The position numbers were made by a program, and so were the translations under genes. This document shows, in pieces, positions 1-10,144 of a stretch of 64,000 bases of DNA. How positions within the stretch are numbered: the stretch's first letter is position 1; every line of letters starts with the position of its first letter. Source of the stretch: Curvibacter cyanobacteriorum (GTDB lineage Bacteria > Pseudomonadota > Gammaproteobacteria > Burkholderiales > Burkholderiaceae_C); contig NZ_JAQSIP010000003.1 of assembly GCF_028649475.1 (NCBI RefSeq), positions 496,001 through 560,000 on the forward strand, read 5' to 3'. The notes beneath the pieces are model-generated. The model was not told the origin of the DNA and ran no database searches. It saw only the letters and a list, made by a program, of their open reading frames with translations.

Positions 1-2
1 AA

Positions 3-467
3 TCCCCGCGCTTGGTGCTGGCGCTGGGCCTGGCCGGCACACGCACCGAACTGTGTGTGGAGCGCGTGGCCCTGAATTGGGTCGACGCGCGCATCCCCGA
101 CAACGCGGGCGCCCAGCCACTGGACCAGCCCATCGTGCCCGAGGGGCCGCTGGCCTGGCGCACCCGGCTGCCGGTCAAGGCCATGGTGCAGGCCATGCGT
201 GCGGCGGGGGCCCCGGCCAGCGTGTCGTACACGGCGGGGACCTTTGTGTGCAATCAGCTGCTGTTCTGGATCACCCACACGCTGGAGCAGGCCCACACCG
301 CCGGTCAGCCCTTGCCGTGGCGCGGCGGCTTTGTCCATGTGCCACCACTGCCCCCGGCCGCCGGCGGCGTGGACCTGGCGCTGCAGGTGGCGGCGGTGCG
401 TGCTGCGCTGGACGTGGCCTGGGCCGATGGGCCTGACCTGGCGCAGGCGGGCGGTACGCTGGACTGA
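3..467 (+). CDS. pcp: Pyroglutamyl-peptidase I (5' part missing)
   Basis: Cytoplasmic cysteine peptidase that removes N-terminal pyroglutamate (5-oxoproline) from peptides. The frame is open to the left edge of the window, so only the C-terminal 154 residues or so are visible and the start lies outside. Family signatures present are the VERVALNW segment with the catalytic-region Glu, the DNAG loop, the nucleophile segment TAGTFVCNQLLF carrying the active-site Cys, and GGFVHVP carrying the active-site His. The triad order Glu-Cys-His is as expected for peptidase family C15. The gene converges with the minus-strand ComEA-like gene. Identification is firm; length and start cannot be judged. Confidence 0.9.
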   Translation, partial: SPRLVLALGLAGTRTELCVERVALNWVDARIPDNAGAQPLDQPIVPEGPLAWRTRLPVKAMVQAMRAAGAPASVSYTAGTFVCNQLLFWITHTLEQAHTAGQPLPWRGGFVHVPPLPPAAGGVDLALQVAAVRAALDVAWADGPDLAQAGGTLD

Positions 468-526
468 GGCCAGGGCGCGCTTGGCGCCGGGGGCTTGGGG
501 CCCCGGTTGCCCGTTGGCTCGGGCGT

Positions 527-550
527 AAAAAAGCCCGCGCAAGCGCGGGC
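527..550 (-). terminator. Rho-independent terminator of the ComEA-like gene
   Basis: A perfect 8-bp stem GCCCGCGC/GCGCGGGC (533-540 with 543-550) has a 2-nt AA gap. It is flanked on the left by six A residues (527-532), which read as a T-run downstream of the hairpin on the minus strand. It lies 41 bases past the stop of the minus-strand gene. There is no T-run on the plus side, so it should not terminate pcp. Confidence 0.75.
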
Positions 551-590
551 AGGCTCTTGGTAAGGAAGCGTTCTGCGCGCTTTCAATCAC

Positions 591-983
591 TCATTCATTC
601 TGTCGTTCGGCCGTGCTGGGGGGCATGCCGTCCAGGCTCAGGCCGTCCACCGTGGCCCCTTGGGCGGAGAGCTTGCGCGCACTGCGCGGACCGATGCCCG
701 GCACGCGCTGGATCAGGTCACGCCAGTCCTTGAAGGGGCCTTGCTGACGCGCCTGCAGCAAGCGGCTGCTGAGCGACGGTCCGACGCCCAGCAGGCTGTC
801 GAGTTCGGCTTCGCTGGCCTGGTTGAGTTCGAGCGCTTGCGCGGGCATCAGCAGGCTGGCACTGAGCCCCAGCCCCCACAGCCAGGCCCGCGGACCTGCC
901 CGGCGCACCCCGGCCGGCCGAGGCGTCGCGCCATCGGCTGTCGTTGAACCCCAGCTGGGGGCAAGGGAAGTTGGATGGTACAC
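591..983 (-). CDS. ComEA-like helix-hairpin-helix protein
   Basis: Small exported DNA-binding protein of the ComEA/helix-hairpin-helix type. ComEA proteins bind incoming DNA in the periplasm during natural transformation; short ones like this are common in Comamonadaceae. The N-terminal third is a signal sequence (WLWGLGLSASLLMPAQA) followed by LELNQASEAELDSLLGVGP and VPGIGPRSARKL, the paired HhH motifs. I chose the GTG at 983 because AGGAGG lies six bases upstream (990-995). An ATG at 1004 in the same frame has no ribosome binding site. It stands apart from lapB by about 160 bases and has its own terminator. A role in competence is inferred from family only. Confidence 0.75.
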   Translation of the reverse strand: MYHPTSLAPSWGSTTADGATPRPAGVRRAGPRAWLWGLGLSASLLMPAQALELNQASEAELDSLLGVGPSLSSRLLQARQQGPFKDWRDLIQRVPGIGPRSARKLSAQGATVDGLSLDGMPPSTAERQNE

Positions 984-1141
984 GGCGCCCCTCCTGACGG
1001 CCATGAGCCGCTCACGGTGAGCGGTTCTATTGGCTCCAACGGCTCAGGGGGCAGGCCGTTGACGGGAACAACCCGGTCAAGTTGCAAGCAATCGTTACGG
1101 GTGCGCGGCGTTCCGGCGTTGTCTGCGTTTCGGCGCCAGGG

Positions 1142-2299
1142 TCACAGCTCTTCCACCCGCTTGGCGGGGTAGCTGTCCCAGGACTGGCAGCCCGGGCATT
1201 GCCAGAAGTACTGCTTGGCCTCGAAGCCACAGGCCGCGCAGCGGTAGCGCGTCAGGGGCTTGGCGGCGTGGTCCAGGGCGCGTTGCACCTGCGGGTGGAA
1301 CTGCTCATGGGCCAGCTTTTCGCCTGCAATCCAGCGCGCGGCGGCGACCAGCGAGGGCTCGCGCTCCAGGTGCTGCACATAGCGCTCGCGGGCCGTGGCC
1401 TCGGACGCACCCTGCGCCTGGCTCAGGCTGACCAGGGCCTCCAGCACATCGAGTGAGGGGTGTTCCTGGTAGCTGGCTTCGAGGCGTTGCAGGGTTTCGG
1501 CGACCCGGTTCTGCGCCTGGGCCGAAGCCGCCCAGGGCTGCGCCGCCAGCGCCAGGTGGCTGGGTGCGACGTCGGCCAATTGCGCGAGCATGTCGCAGGC
1601 CTGGTCGTGCTGCCCTTGCTGGGCCAGCAGGCGCGCGGCTTCGATGTAGGCGCGGGGGGCGTCCGGGGCAATGCCGCGGGCCTGGGCCAGCAGCTCCAGA
1701 GCTTGGGGCACGGCTTGCTTGGCGGCCAGGCTGAGGGCGTCTTCGCACAGGTAATGCGCCTGCCGGGTGTTGAAGCGGCCTTGGCCAGCCTGGTCCATGC
1801 GCTGGGCAATGGCTGCGGCCTGCGGCCAGTCGCGCGAGCGCTCGTAGATGGCCAGCAAGGCCAGGCGAGCCTGGTTCTCGAACGGCGTGCCCTCGAGCTT
1901 TTGCAAGGCCGCTTCGGCGCGGTCCAGCAGGCCGGCCTTGAGGAAGTCCAGCGCCAGCGCGTGCTGGGCGCGCTCGCGGTCGGTGCGGCTCAGGTCGGCG
2001 CGCGAGAGCAGGTGCTCGTGCACCCGCACCGCGCGTTCGTACTCGCCGCGGCGGCGGAACAGGTTGCCCAGCGCAAAGTGCAGCTCCGAGGTGTCGGGGT
2101 CGTTTTGCACCGCCTCGATGAAGGCGTCGATGGCCTGGTCCTGTTGTTCGTTGAGCAGGAAGTTCAGGCCCTTGAAGTAGGCCTTGGGGGCTTGCCGGTT
2201 CTCCAGGCGCCATTGGCGCAGGTCGAAGCGGGACGCGGCCCAGCCCAGAAAGAAGGCCAGAGGCAAGCCCAGCAAAAGCCAGCTGATGTCAAATTCCAT
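1142..2299 (-). CDS. lapB: LPS assembly protein LapB (YciM)
   Basis: Inner-membrane TPR protein that works with FtsH to control LpxC turnover and so lipopolysaccharide synthesis. The 385-residue product has an N-terminal membrane anchor (WLLLGLPLAFFLGW), then tetratricopeptide repeats, then a C-terminal rubredoxin-like metal site with two Cys pairs (CAACG and CPGC), the standard LapB architecture and length. The start at 2299 gives MEFDISWLL; a longer open frame upstream only reads through lapA. Its start overlaps the lapA stop by 11 bases, so the two are translationally linked. Confidence 0.93.
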   Translation of the reverse strand: MEFDISWLLLGLPLAFFLGWAASRFDLRQWRLENRQAPKAYFKGLNFLLNEQQDQAIDAFIEAVQNDPDTSELHFALGNLFRRRGEYERAVRVHEHLLSRADLSRTDRERAQHALALDFLKAGLLDRAEAALQKLEGTPFENQARLALLAIYERSRDWPQAAAIAQRMDQAGQGRFNTRQAHYLCEDALSLAAKQAVPQALELLAQARGIAPDAPRAYIEAARLLAQQGQHDQACDMLAQLADVAPSHLALAAQPWAASAQAQNRVAETLQRLEASYQEHPSLDVLEALVSLSQAQGASEATARERYVQHLEREPSLVAAARWIAGEKLAHEQFHPQVQRALDHAAKPLTRYRCAACGFEAKQYFWQCPGCQSWDSYPAKRVEEL

Positions 2300-2606
2300 G
2301 TGGGGGTTCGTTGGCGTCCAGGGACGGGCTGGCTGGGGTGGAAGGGGGCGTCGGGGCGGCCGCTTGGGGCGCCGTGGCGGGTTGCTGCTTGCGTGCGGCG
2401 CTGCGGTGCTTCCACCAGCGCGGCACCATGCCGAGCACGCCCGCGACCACGCCCATCGAGAAGGCCGCGAGCACCACCAGCACCAGAGGCGCGCGCCATT
2501 GCGTGCCAAAGAAGAAGTGGACCGTGGCGTCCTGTTGGTTGTTCAGGGCGAACGCGAACAGCGTAAAAAAAATGGCCGCCTTGAGCAGCCACATGAGGTA
2601 TTTCAT
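2289..2606 (-). CDS. lapA: LapA domain protein
   Basis: Small inner-membrane protein of the LapA (YciS, DUF1049) family, the usual partner of LapB in lipopolysaccharide assembly. Two hydrophobic segments are visible (about residues 5-22 and 40-62) separated by a short loop, then a basic stretch and a Pro/Ala-rich tail. The 105-residue length is normal. It is followed directly by lapB with an 11-base overlap and preceded by ihfB at 93 bases. Confidence 0.9.
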   Translation of the reverse strand: MKYLMWLLKAAIFFTLFAFALNNQQDATVHFFFGTQWRAPLVLVVLAAFSMGVVAGVLGMVPRWWKHRSAARKQQPATAPQAAAPTPPSTPASPSLDANEPPHGI

Positions 2607-2699
2607 TCGTCTCCTCGGTGACGAGGCGATTCTACCGAGGGATCAAGGGCGCTTGGCCCAAGGCACGCTCGGTCGTGCCAGACGCGACCGCGTCCTCCA

Positions 2700-3011
2700 T
2701 CAGGTGCCGGGATTCGATTCCAGCTCTTCGGTGCGCTTGTCGACCGCTTCGCGCAGCGCCTTGCCCGGCTTGAAGTGCGGTACCCGCTTGCTGGGGATGG
2801 CCACGCTCTCACCACTGCGCGGGTTGCGGCCCATGCGTGGGGGGCGGTGGTTGATCGAGAAGCTGCCAAAGCCCCGGATCTCAATCCGGTGACCCCGCAC
2901 CAGGGCGTCGCCCAGGGCATCCAGAATGGTTTTGACGGCCTGTTCGGCGTCACGGTGGGTCAGTTGGCTGAACCGGGTGGCCAGTTCTTCAACAAGGTCA
3001 GATCGGGTCAT
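2700..3011 (-). CDS. ihfB: Integration host factor subunit beta
   Basis: Nucleoid-associated DNA-bending protein that pairs with IhfA. The 103-residue product has the HU/IHF fold, with the DNA-binding arm signature [19 protein letters not shown] (about residues 47-65) and the start [11 protein letters not shown] typical of IhfB. Gene order rpsA-ihfB-lapA is conserved in beta- and gammaproteobacteria. A strong hairpin sits between rpsA and this gene, so ihfB is probably transcribed partly by read-through or from its own promoter. Confidence 0.97.
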   Translation of the reverse strand: MTRSDLVEELATRFSQLTHRDAEQAVKTILDALGDALVRGHRIEIRGFGSFSINHRPPRMGRNPRSGESVAIPSKRVPHFKPGKALREAVDKRTEELESNPGT

Positions 3012-3031
3012 GGATTCGGTTCAGAAATGGC

Positions 3032-3070
3032 AAAGGGCCGGTTTTGCAACGCGTGCAAAACCGGCCCTTT
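3032..3070 (-). terminator. Strong hairpin between rpsA and ihfB
   Basis: A perfect 17-bp inverted repeat (3032-3048 with 3054-3070) has a 5-base loop ACGCG; each arm ends in AAA/TTT so the stem has T-rich ends on both strands. It starts 20 bases past the rpsA stop and lies 21 bases before ihfB. It can act as a terminator or an attenuator/3'-stabiliser that lowers ihfB relative to rpsA. Confidence 0.7.
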
Positions 3071-3090
3071 GGCCGGTTGATCCGTCAGGA

Positions 3091-4776
3091 TCAGTTGTTG
3101 CCGCCATCCAGCTTGGCGCGCAGCAGGGCGCCCAGGCTGGTGGTGCCGGCGCTTTCGCGGGCCGACTGTTGGCTCAGCGATGCCATGGCTTCTTGCTGGT
3201 CAGCAGCGTCCTTGGCCTTGATCGACAGCTGGATGTTGCGGGTCTTGCGATCCACGTTCACCACCACAGCGGTCACTTCGTCGCCTTCCTTCAGCACGTT
3301 GCGGGCATCTTCCACGCGGTCGCGGGAGATTTCGCTGACGCGCAGGTAGCCGATGATGTCTTCGCCGAGGTCGATTTCAGCGCCACGGGCGTCCACCGTC
3401 TTGACCTTGCCGGTCACGGTTTGGCCCTTGTCGTTCACGGTCACGAAGGTCGTGAACGGGTCGGAGTCGAGCTGCTTGATGCCCAGGGAGATGCGCTCGC
3501 GGTCCACGTCCACAGCCAACACGATGGCTTCGACTTCTTGGCCCTTCTTGTAGTTGCGCACAGCGGCTTCGCCAGCTTCGTTCCACGACAGGTCGGACAG
3601 GTGAACCAGGCCGTCGATGCCGGCAGCCAGACCCACGAACACGCCGAAGTCGGTGATCGACTTGATCGGGCCCTTGACGCGGTCGCCGCGCTTGGTGTTT
3701 TGCGCGAACTCTTGCCACGGGTTGGCCTTGCACTGCTTCATGCCCAGGCTGATGCGGCGCTTGTCTTCGTCGATTTCCAGAACCATGACTTCGACTTCGT
3801 CGCCCAGCGTGACCAGCTTGCTGGGGGCGATGTTCTTGTTGGTCCAGTCCATTTCAGACACGTGCACCAGGCCTTCGATGCCGGGTTCGAGTTCCACAAA
3901 CGCGCCGTAGTCGGCGATGTTGGTGATCTTGCCGAACAGGCGGGTCGATTGCGGGTAGCGGCGGTTGACGCCCATCCAGGGATCGTCGCCCATTTGCTTG
4001 AGACCCAGGGACACGCGGTTCTTTTCGGTGTCGAACTTGAGGATCTTGGCGGTGATTTCTTGACCTGCTTGCACCACTTCGCTCGGGTGGCGGACACGGC
4101 GCCAGGCCATGTCGGTGATGTGCAGCAGACCGTCGATGCCGCCCAGGTCAACGAACGCACCGTATTCGGTGATGTTCTTGACCACGCCGTTGACGATGGA
4201 GCCTTCCTTGAGGGTTTCCATCAGCTTGGCGCGCTCTTCGCCCATCGAGGCTTCGACCACGGCACGGCGGCTCAGCACCACGTTGTTGCGCTTGCGGTCC
4301 AGCTTGATGACCTTGAATTCCAGGGTCTTGTTTTCGAACGGGGTCAGGTCCTTGATCGGACGGGTGTCGATCAGCGAGCCCGGCAGGAAGGCACGGATGC
4401 CGTTGACCAGAACGGTCAGACCGCCCTTGACCTTGCCGCTGGTGGTGCCGGTGACGAATTCGCCGGATTCCAGGGCCTTTTCCAGGGCCAGCCAGGAAGC
4501 CAGACGCTTGGCCTTGTCGCGCGACAGGATGGTGTCGCCGTAGCCGTTTTCGATGGCGTCGATGGCCACCGAGACGAAGTCACCCACTTGGACTTCGACT
4601 TCGCCCTTGTCGTTCTTGAATTCCTCGAGCGGAACGTAGGCTTCGGACTTGAGGCCTGCGTTCACCACCACGAAGCTGTGCTCGATGCGCACGACTTCAG
4701 CGGTGATGACTTCGCCCGCACGCATTTCAGAGCGTTGCAGGGATTCTTCAAAAAGGGCGGCAAAAGATTCGGACAT
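3091..4776 (-). CDS. rpsA: 30S ribosomal protein S1
   Basis: Ribosomal protein that recruits mRNAs to the 30S subunit. The 561-residue product has six S1 (OB-fold) repeats, seen as recurring GxVxxIxxxGxFV and GLVHxS-like segments (for example [11 protein letters not shown] and [13 protein letters not shown]). The N-terminus [13 protein letters not shown] matches the family. Codon use is strongly biased toward translationally preferred codons, as expected for a ribosomal protein. It lies 190 bases downstream of aroA-cmk; that gap can hold a separate promoter and the leader used for S1 autoregulation, although no specific element was identified. Confidence 0.98.
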   Translation of the reverse strand: MSESFAALFEESLQRSEMRAGEVITAEVVRIEHSFVVVNAGLKSEAYVPLEEFKNDKGEVEVQVGDFVSVAIDAIENGYGDTILSRDKAKRLASWLALEKALESGEFVTGTTSGKVKGGLTVLVNGIRAFLPGSLIDTRPIKDLTPFENKTLEFKVIKLDRKRNNVVLSRRAVVEASMGEERAKLMETLKEGSIVNGVVKNITEYGAFVDLGGIDGLLHITDMAWRRVRHPSEVVQAGQEITAKILKFDTEKNRVSLGLKQMGDDPWMGVNRRYPQSTRLFGKITNIADYGAFVELEPGIEGLVHVSEMDWTNKNIAPSKLVTLGDEVEVMVLEIDEDKRRISLGMKQCKANPWQEFAQNTKRGDRVKGPIKSITDFGVFVGLAAGIDGLVHLSDLSWNEAGEAAVRNYKKGQEVEAIVLAVDVDRERISLGIKQLDSDPFTTFVTVNDKGQTVTGKVKTVDARGAEIDLGEDIIGYLRVSEISRDRVEDARNVLKEGDEVTAVVVNVDRKTRNIQLSIKAKDAADQQEAMASLSQQSARESAGTTSLGALLRAKLDGGNN

Positions 4777-4966
4777 GAATTTTCCTCATCCGCAAACAGG
4801 AAAGTCGAGGGCACCATTGCCATCGATGAAAAGGGCTGCTTGCGGCGGTTTGGGTTGCGGGAGGGCCCGCGGTTAGGTTGATGAACCACAGCACCTGTGC
4901 GCTGACGCGCGGCGGGGGGACTGTGGACCCATGCCCCGACAACAGGGCTGTCGGGGGCTTTTGGCG

Positions 4967-6979
4967 TCAGGTGGCGGAATGACTTCCGATGGCCTGGCGT
5001 TGCAGCCAGCCAGTCAACACCTGCTGCACCGATTGATCGATGCTGAGTTCGGAGTTGTCCAACCACTGCGCGTCGGCGGCGGGCTTGAGCGGTGCGACGG
5101 CCCGGGACTGGTCCCGGGCGTCACGGGCTTCGAGGTCCGCGCGTAACTCGTCGATGTTAGCCGAAATTCCTTTTGATATCAATTGCTTATGGCGGCGCTC
5201 GGCCCGGCAGGCGGCGCTGGCGGTCATGTAGACCTTGTACGGGGCGTCCGGGAAGATCACCGTGCCCATGTCGCGGCCGTCGGCCACCAGGCCAGGCAGG
5301 GCCTGAAAACCATGCTGCAAGTCCACCAGGGCCAGGCGCACCGAGGGCAGGGCCGAGACGCGCGAGGCGTTCATGCCAGCGGCTTCGGTGCGGATGGCGT
5401 CGGTCACGTCGTCGTGGCCCAGCCACACCTTGCCGCCTTCAAAGCGCACGGGCAGCGCGCGCGCCAGGGCCGCGATCTCGGCCTCGTGTTGCGCGTCGAT
5501 GCTCAGGCCGGCCCGGGTGGCGGCCAGCGCGGTGACGCGGTACATGGCGCCCGAGTCCAGGAAGTGGTAGCCCAGGCGCTTGGCGACCTCGGCGGCCACC
5601 GTGCCCTTGCCCGAGGCGGTGGGGCCGTCAATGCAGATCACCGGCACGCGACCGGGTTGCGCCCGAACCAGGCCGAACAGGGTTTCAAAGTAGTCCGGGA
5701 AGGTCTTGGCCACGCATTTGGGGTCTTCGATGCGCACCGTCACCTGGTCGGGGTTGAAGGCCGCCAGCGAGAAGCACATGGCCACGCGGTGGTCGTCGTA
5801 GGTGTGGATGCTGGCAGGGCGCCAGGCACCAGCCGGCAGCGGGTGCACGCGCAACCAGTCGGGGCCTTCTTCGACGCGGGCGCCAAGCTTGGCGCACTCG
5901 GCCACCATGGCCGCGATGCGGTCGGTTTCCTTGACCCGCCAGCTGGCGATGTTGCGCAGCGTGCAGGGGCCGTCGGCATAAAGCGCCATGACGGCCAGGG
6001 TCATGGCCGCGTCCGGGATGTGGTTGCAGTCGAGGTCAATGGCCTTCAGGGGCCATTGGCCGCGCGCGATTTCCAGCCAGTTCGGGCCGCCCGTGATCTG
6101 TGCGCCCATGGCCTGGGCGGCTTCAACAAAGCGGATGTCGCCCTGGATCGAGTCCAGGCCCACGCCCTGGATGCGCACCTTGGCCCCCGGCTCGGACGGC
6201 GTGGCCAATGCGCCCAGCGCAATGAAGTAGCTGGCCGACGAGGCATCGGCCTCGACGTGGATGTCGCCCGGCGACTGGTAGCGGCTGCCCGCCGGGATGG
6301 TGAAACGGGCCCAGCCTTCGCGGCGCACGGCGATGCCAAAGCGCTGCAGCAGGTTGAGGGTGATGTCGATGTAGGGCTTGCTGATCAGCTCACCGACCAC
6401 CTCGATCACGATGTCTTGCGTGGCCGCCAGCGGCAAGGCCATCAGCAGCGCGGTGAGGAACTGGCTCGACACGTCGCCGCGCACGGGGATCGGCTGGTCC
6501 AGCCGCAGCTGGGCGCGGCCGATGCGCAGCGGCGGGTAGCCTTCGTTGCCCAGGTAGTCGATGCTGCAACCGAGTTCACGCAGCGCGTCGACCAGGTCGC
6601 CGATCGGGCGTTCGTGCATGCGTGGCACGCCGCTGAGGCTGAAGTCGCCGCCCAGCACCGCCAGGGCCGCGGTCAGCGGGCGCATGGCCGTGCCGGCGTT
6701 GCCCATGAAGAACTGCGCGCTGTCGGTCTTGAGCTGCCCGCCCAGGCCGTCAATGACCAGCACCGAGCCCTGCTGGGTCACGCCGCAGCCCAGTTGGCGC
6801 AGCGCCTGCAACATGACGCGGGTGTCGTCGGAGTCGAGCAGGTCATGGATGCGGGTGCTGCCCGCGCTCAGGGCCGCCAGCAGCAGCACGCGGTTGGAGA
6901 TGCTCTTGGAGCCCGGCAGGGTGACGCTGCCGCCAGCGCTGGCCAGGGCCGGCAGGTCGAGGAATTCGGTGTTGAACAT
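4967..6979 (-). CDS. aroA: AroA-Cmk fusion: EPSP synthase / cytidylate kinase
   Basis: One 670-residue protein carries two enzymes. Residues 1 to about 440 are 3-phosphoshikimate 1-carboxyvinyltransferase (shikimate pathway), with the family motifs [10 protein letters not shown] near the start, [12 protein letters not shown] and TYDDHRVAM. From about residue 445 a cytidylate kinase begins with the P-loop [10 protein letters not shown] and continues to the C-terminus, phosphorylating CMP/dCMP. In many bacteria these are adjacent separate genes; the fusion is known in some Burkholderiales. The start is 3 bases from the tyrA stop, so translation is probably coupled. There is no sign of frameshift at the junction. 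Confidence 0.95.
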   Translation of the reverse strand: MFNTEFLDLPALASAGGSVTLPGSKSISNRVLLLAALSAGSTRIHDLLDSDDTRVMLQALRQLGCGVTQQGSVLVIDGLGGQLKTDSAQFFMGNAGTAMRPLTAALAVLGGDFSLSGVPRMHERPIGDLVDALRELGCSIDYLGNEGYPPLRIGRAQLRLDQPIPVRGDVSSQFLTALLMALPLAATQDIVIEVVGELISKPYIDITLNLLQRFGIAVRREGWARFTIPAGSRYQSPGDIHVEADASSASYFIALGALATPSEPGAKVRIQGVGLDSIQGDIRFVEAAQAMGAQITGGPNWLEIARGQWPLKAIDLDCNHIPDAAMTLAVMALYADGPCTLRNIASWRVKETDRIAAMVAECAKLGARVEEGPDWLRVHPLPAGAWRPASIHTYDDHRVAMCFSLAAFNPDQVTVRIEDPKCVAKTFPDYFETLFGLVRAQPGRVPVICIDGPTASGKGTVAAEVAKRLGYHFLDSGAMYRVTALAATRAGLSIDAQHEAEIAALARALPVRFEGGKVWLGHDDVTDAIRTEAAGMNASRVSALPSVRLALVDLQHGFQALPGLVADGRDMGTVIFPDAPYKVYMTASAACRAERRHKQLISKGISANIDELRADLEARDARDQSRAVAPLKPAADAQWLDNSELSIDQSVQQVLTGWLQRQAIGSHSAT

Positions 6980-6982
6980 GGC

Positions 6983-7861
6983 TTACTTGGTGGGGCGGGG
7001 GGCGGCCAGGCGCCAGGGCGCGCGGACTTGGCTGGCGCGGTCGATCAAGGCCTCCAGGCCCGGACCGTCCTGGGCTGCCAGCAGGGCTTCAAATTCGTCC
7101 AGGGCAGCTCTGAAATGTTGGGTCTGGGCCCGCAGTTCGGTCTGGTTGGCCAGCAGGATGTCGCGCCAGACCTTGGGGTCGCTGGCGGCGATGCGGCTGA
7201 AGTCGCGGAAGCCCGGGCCCCCCAGGGCCAGGTAGTCGGCCCCGTCGGGCTGGGCGGCGATGCCGTTGATGAAGGCAAATGCCAGCAAGTGCGGCAGGTG
7301 GCTGACGGCCGCAAAGGTGGCGTCGTGGCGTTCGGGAGACATGTGCAGCACCTGGGCCCCCAGCGCCCCCCACACCGTGGCGGCCTTTTGCAGGTGCACG
7401 GTGAGGGTTTTTTCGAGCGGGGTCAGGATGACTTGCTTGCCGCGGTAAAGGTCGGCGTCGGCGTGCTCGATGCCGGCAACCTCTTTGCCGGCGATCGGGT
7501 GCGCCGGCACAAAAGAGCCCACGCGGTCACGCAGCGCGCTGCGCGCGGCGGCCACCACGTCGGTCTTGGTCGAGCCCACGTCCATGATCAGCATGTCCGG
7601 GGTGACCAGGTGCTTGATGGCTTTGAGCGTGGCTTCGGTGGCCGACACGGGCACCGCCACGATCACGATGTCGGCGCCGGCCACGGCCAGCAGCGCCGAC
7701 GGCGCGGCCAGATCGATGACGCCCATCTGGCGCGCCTTCTCGGTCGTGGTGGGGGACTTGCTGTAGCCCACCACGCGCTTGACCAAGCCAGCGCGCTTGA
7801 GCGCCAGCGCGAACGACCCGCCCATCAGGCCGCAGCCGATGAGGCCCAATTGCTCAAACAT
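6983..7861 (-). CDS. tyrA: Prephenate dehydrogenase
   Basis: NAD(P)-dependent oxidative decarboxylation of prephenate to 4-hydroxyphenylpyruvate in tyrosine synthesis; it might also accept arogenate. The 292-residue product begins with a Rossmann motif (GLIGCGLMGGSF) and contains the TyrA segment HPIAGKEVAGIEHAD. No chorismate mutase or ACT domain is fused, matching the stand-alone TyrA of betaproteobacteria. It sits between pheA (30 bases upstream) and aroA-cmk (3 bases downstream). Confidence 0.93.
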   Translation of the reverse strand: MFEQLGLIGCGLMGGSFALALKRAGLVKRVVGYSKSPTTTEKARQMGVIDLAAPSALLAVAGADIVIVAVPVSATEATLKAIKHLVTPDMLIMDVGSTKTDVVAAARSALRDRVGSFVPAHPIAGKEVAGIEHADADLYRGKQVILTPLEKTLTVHLQKAATVWGALGAQVLHMSPERHDATFAAVSHLPHLLAFAFINGIAAQPDGADYLALGGPGFRDFSRIAASDPKVWRDILLANQTELRAQTQHFRAALDEFEALLAAQDGPGLEALIDRASQVRAPWRLAAPRPTK

Positions 7862-7891
7862 GGGACGCCTTTGCCATGGTGGGGCGCGTGC

Positions 7892-8998
7892 TCACAAGGC
7901 CCCGACCGGGTAGGAGCCCAGCACCTTGTAGAAGGCGCACAGGCTGCTGAGTTCTTCGAGGGCGGCGGCCACATGGGGCTGCGAGGGGTGGCCGTCGAGG
8001 TCGATGTAGAAGTAGTACTCCCAGTGGCCGGTGCGCGCCGGGCGCGACTCAAAGCGCGTCATCGACACGCCGTGCTTCTTCAGTGGCACCAGCAGGTCGT
8101 GCACGGCACCCGGGCGGTTGGGCACGGACACCACCAGGCTGGTGCAGTCCTTGCCGGAGGCCGGCGGCGTGGCCTGGGTCTGGGGCAGCGAGATGATGGC
8201 GAAGCGGGTGCGGTTGTAGGCGTCGTCCTGGATCGCATGGGCCACGATGTGCAGGCCAAACAAGGTGGCGGCACGCTCGCTGGCCAGGCCGGCCCAGGCC
8301 GGGTTGGTGGACGCCAGGCGGGCCCCTTCGGCGTTGCTGGAGACCGGGCGGCGCTCGGCGTGCGGCAGGTGCTTGGACAGCCAGGCCTGGCACTGGGCCA
8401 GCGCTTGCGGATGGGCCAGCACGGCTTCGATGCCGTCCAGCGACTGGGTCTGGCGCAGCAGGTTGTGGCGCACCAGCAGGCTGACTTCGCCAATCACATG
8501 GGTGGGCGTGTGCAGGAACAGGTCGAGCGAGCGCGTGACCACGCCTTCGACCGAGTTCTCCACCCCGACCACACCGTACTGGGCGCTGCCCGCCGCCGTG
8601 GCGTGGAACACCTCGTCAAAGTTGGCGCAGTACATCAGGTCGGCGGCGCCGCCAAAGAACTCGATGGCGGCCTGTTCGCAGAACGTGCCCGCCGGGCCCA
8701 GCACGGCCACGCGTTGCGGGGATTCGAGCGCCAGGCAGGCCGACATGATCTCGCGCCAGATGGCGGCCACGTGCTCGTCGCGCAGCGGGCCGGGGTTGGC
8801 GGTCTTGATCTTTTCGATCACCTGGGCCACGCGGTCCGGGCGGAAGAAGGGCGTGCCTTCGCGTTTCTTGACTTCGCCCACCTGCTCGGCCACATGGGCG
8901 CGCTGGTTCAGCAGGGTCAGCAGTTGCTGGTCCAGCGAGTCGATCTGCACGCGCAGTTCGCCCAGGCTGGGCAGGGGGGTGTCGGAGGACTGGGTCAT
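7892..8998 (-). CDS. pheA: Chorismate mutase / prephenate dehydratase (P-protein)
   Basis: Bifunctional enzyme making phenylpyruvate from chorismate. Of 368 residues, about 1-95 form an AroQ-type chorismate mutase, about 100-280 the prephenate dehydratase (GPAGTFCEQAA start; NTRFAII-like segment seen here as NRTRFAIIS), and about 290-365 a regulatory ACT domain with the phenylalanine-binding motifs GAVH and ESRP. Feedback inhibition by phenylalanine is expected from these motifs. Flanked by serC and tyrA on the same strand. Confidence 0.96.
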   Translation of the reverse strand: MTQSSDTPLPSLGELRVQIDSLDQQLLTLLNQRAHVAEQVGEVKKREGTPFFRPDRVAQVIEKIKTANPGPLRDEHVAAIWREIMSACLALESPQRVAVLGPAGTFCEQAAIEFFGGAADLMYCANFDEVFHATAAGSAQYGVVGVENSVEGVVTRSLDLFLHTPTHVIGEVSLLVRHNLLRQTQSLDGIEAVLAHPQALAQCQAWLSKHLPHAERRPVSSNAEGARLASTNPAWAGLASERAATLFGLHIVAHAIQDDAYNRTRFAIISLPQTQATPPASGKDCTSLVVSVPNRPGAVHDLLVPLKKHGVSMTRFESRPARTGHWEYYFYIDLDGHPSQPHVAAALEELSSLCAFYKVLGSYPVGAL

Positions 8999-9037
8999 GG
9001 CTTGGGTCTCGGGCCGGGGGCAGAACGGAGGGCGGGT

Positions 9038-10144
9038 TCAGGCCTGGGTTGTCTCGAAGTCGCGCAGGTAGTCGACCAGCGCTTGCACGCCCGCCAAGGG
9101 CATGGCGTTGTAGATGCTGGCCCGCATGCCGCCCACCGACTTGTGGCCCTTGAGCTGCAGCAGACCGCGCGCCTTGGCGCCGGCCAGGAAGGCGTCGTTG
9201 AGTGATTCGTCGCGCAGGCGGAACGGCACGTTCATGCGCGAACGGCCTTCCAGCGCCACCGGGTTGCTGTAGAGCTGGGACTGGTCCAGGAAGTCGTAAA
9301 GCAGCTTGGCCTTGGCGATGTTGCGCGCCTCGATCGCGGCCAGGCCGGTCAGCGAGCCTTCGGTCTGGCGCTTGAGCCACTGGAAGGTCAGGCCGGCGAT
9401 GTAGATCGCGTAGGTCGGCGGGGTGTTGTACATCGACTGGTTGTCGGCCACCAGGCGGTAATCGAAAGCGCTGGGGCAGGCCTTCAAGGCCTGGCCGAGC
9501 AGGTCTTCGCGGATCACCACCAGGGTCAGGCCGGCGGGGCCCAGGTTCTTTTGCGCGCCCCCGAAGGCCACGCCGACCCGGCGCCAGTCCACCGGGCGCG
9601 AGGCCACATGCGAGGAGAAGTCGATCACCAGCGGGGCGTCGCAGCCCAGTGCCTGGAGGTCGGGCAGCTCATGGAACTCGACCCCGTGGATGGTCTCGTT
9701 GCTGCACAGGTGCACATAGCTGGGCTTGGCGCTGAGCTGCCACTGGCTGGCCGCAGGCAGGCTGGTGTGGCCATCGGCCTCGTTGCTGGCGGCGATGTGC
9801 ACGTCGCAGTACTTGCGCGCTTCTTTCTGGCTCTTTTGGCTCCAGCTGCCAGTGACGATGAAGTCGGCCGAGGCGCCGCGCGACAGGTTCAGCGGCACGA
9901 TGGCGTTTTCGGCCAGGCCACCGCCCTGCATGAACAGGATCTTGAAGTTCGGAGGCACCGCCAGCAGTTCGCGCAGGTCGGCTTCGGCTTGCTCGTAGAT
10001 GCTGATGAACTCTTTGCCGCGGTGGCTCATTTCCATCACGCTCATCCCGCTGCCATGCCAGTCGAGCATTTCGCTGGCGGCGGTTTGCAGGACTTCTTCA
10101 GGGATCGCGGCCGGGCCGGCGGAGAAGTTGTAGGGACGCGTCAT
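9038..10144 (-). CDS. serC: Phosphoserine aminotransferase
   Basis: PLP enzyme for serine synthesis (3-phosphohydroxypyruvate to phosphoserine) that also works in pyridoxine synthesis. The 368-residue length is typical. The N-terminus [15 protein letters not shown] is the family signature and the PLP lysine is K199 in [15 protein letters not shown]. It follows gyrA by 99 bases and precedes pheA by 39 bases, forming the serine/aromatic part of the operon. Confidence 0.97.
   Translation of the reverse strand: MTRPYNFSAGPAAIPEEVLQTAASEMLDWHGSGMSVMEMSHRGKEFISIYEQAEADLRELLAVPPNFKILFMQGGGLAENAIVPLNLSRGASADFIVTGSWSQKSQKEARKYCDVHIAASNEADGHTSLPAASQWQLSAKPSYVHLCSNETIHGVEFHELPDLQALGCDAPLVIDFSSHVASRPVDWRRVGVAFGGAQKNLGPAGLTLVVIREDLLGQALKACPSAFDYRLVADNQSMYNTPPTYAIYIAGLTFQWLKRQTEGSLTGLAAIEARNIAKAKLLYDFLDQSQLYSNPVALEGRSRMNVPFRLRDESLNDAFLAGAKARGLLQLKGHKSVGGMRASIYNAMPLAGVQALVDYLRDFETTQA

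Noticed and set aside
4934-4956. Hairpin CCCCGACA/TGTCGGGG with a T-rich run on the plus side
   Set aside because: It lies downstream of aroA-cmk, but on the minus strand has no T-run and no plus-strand gene ends there; it may affect read-through into rpsA but support is too weak.
5183-9205. Very long plus-strand open frame opposite aroA-cmk, tyrA and pheA, about 1340 codons
   Set aside because: It is antisense to well-conserved genes and has Gly/Ala/Arg/His/Gln-rich composition with no domain, an effect of high GC that removes stop codons in shadow frames.
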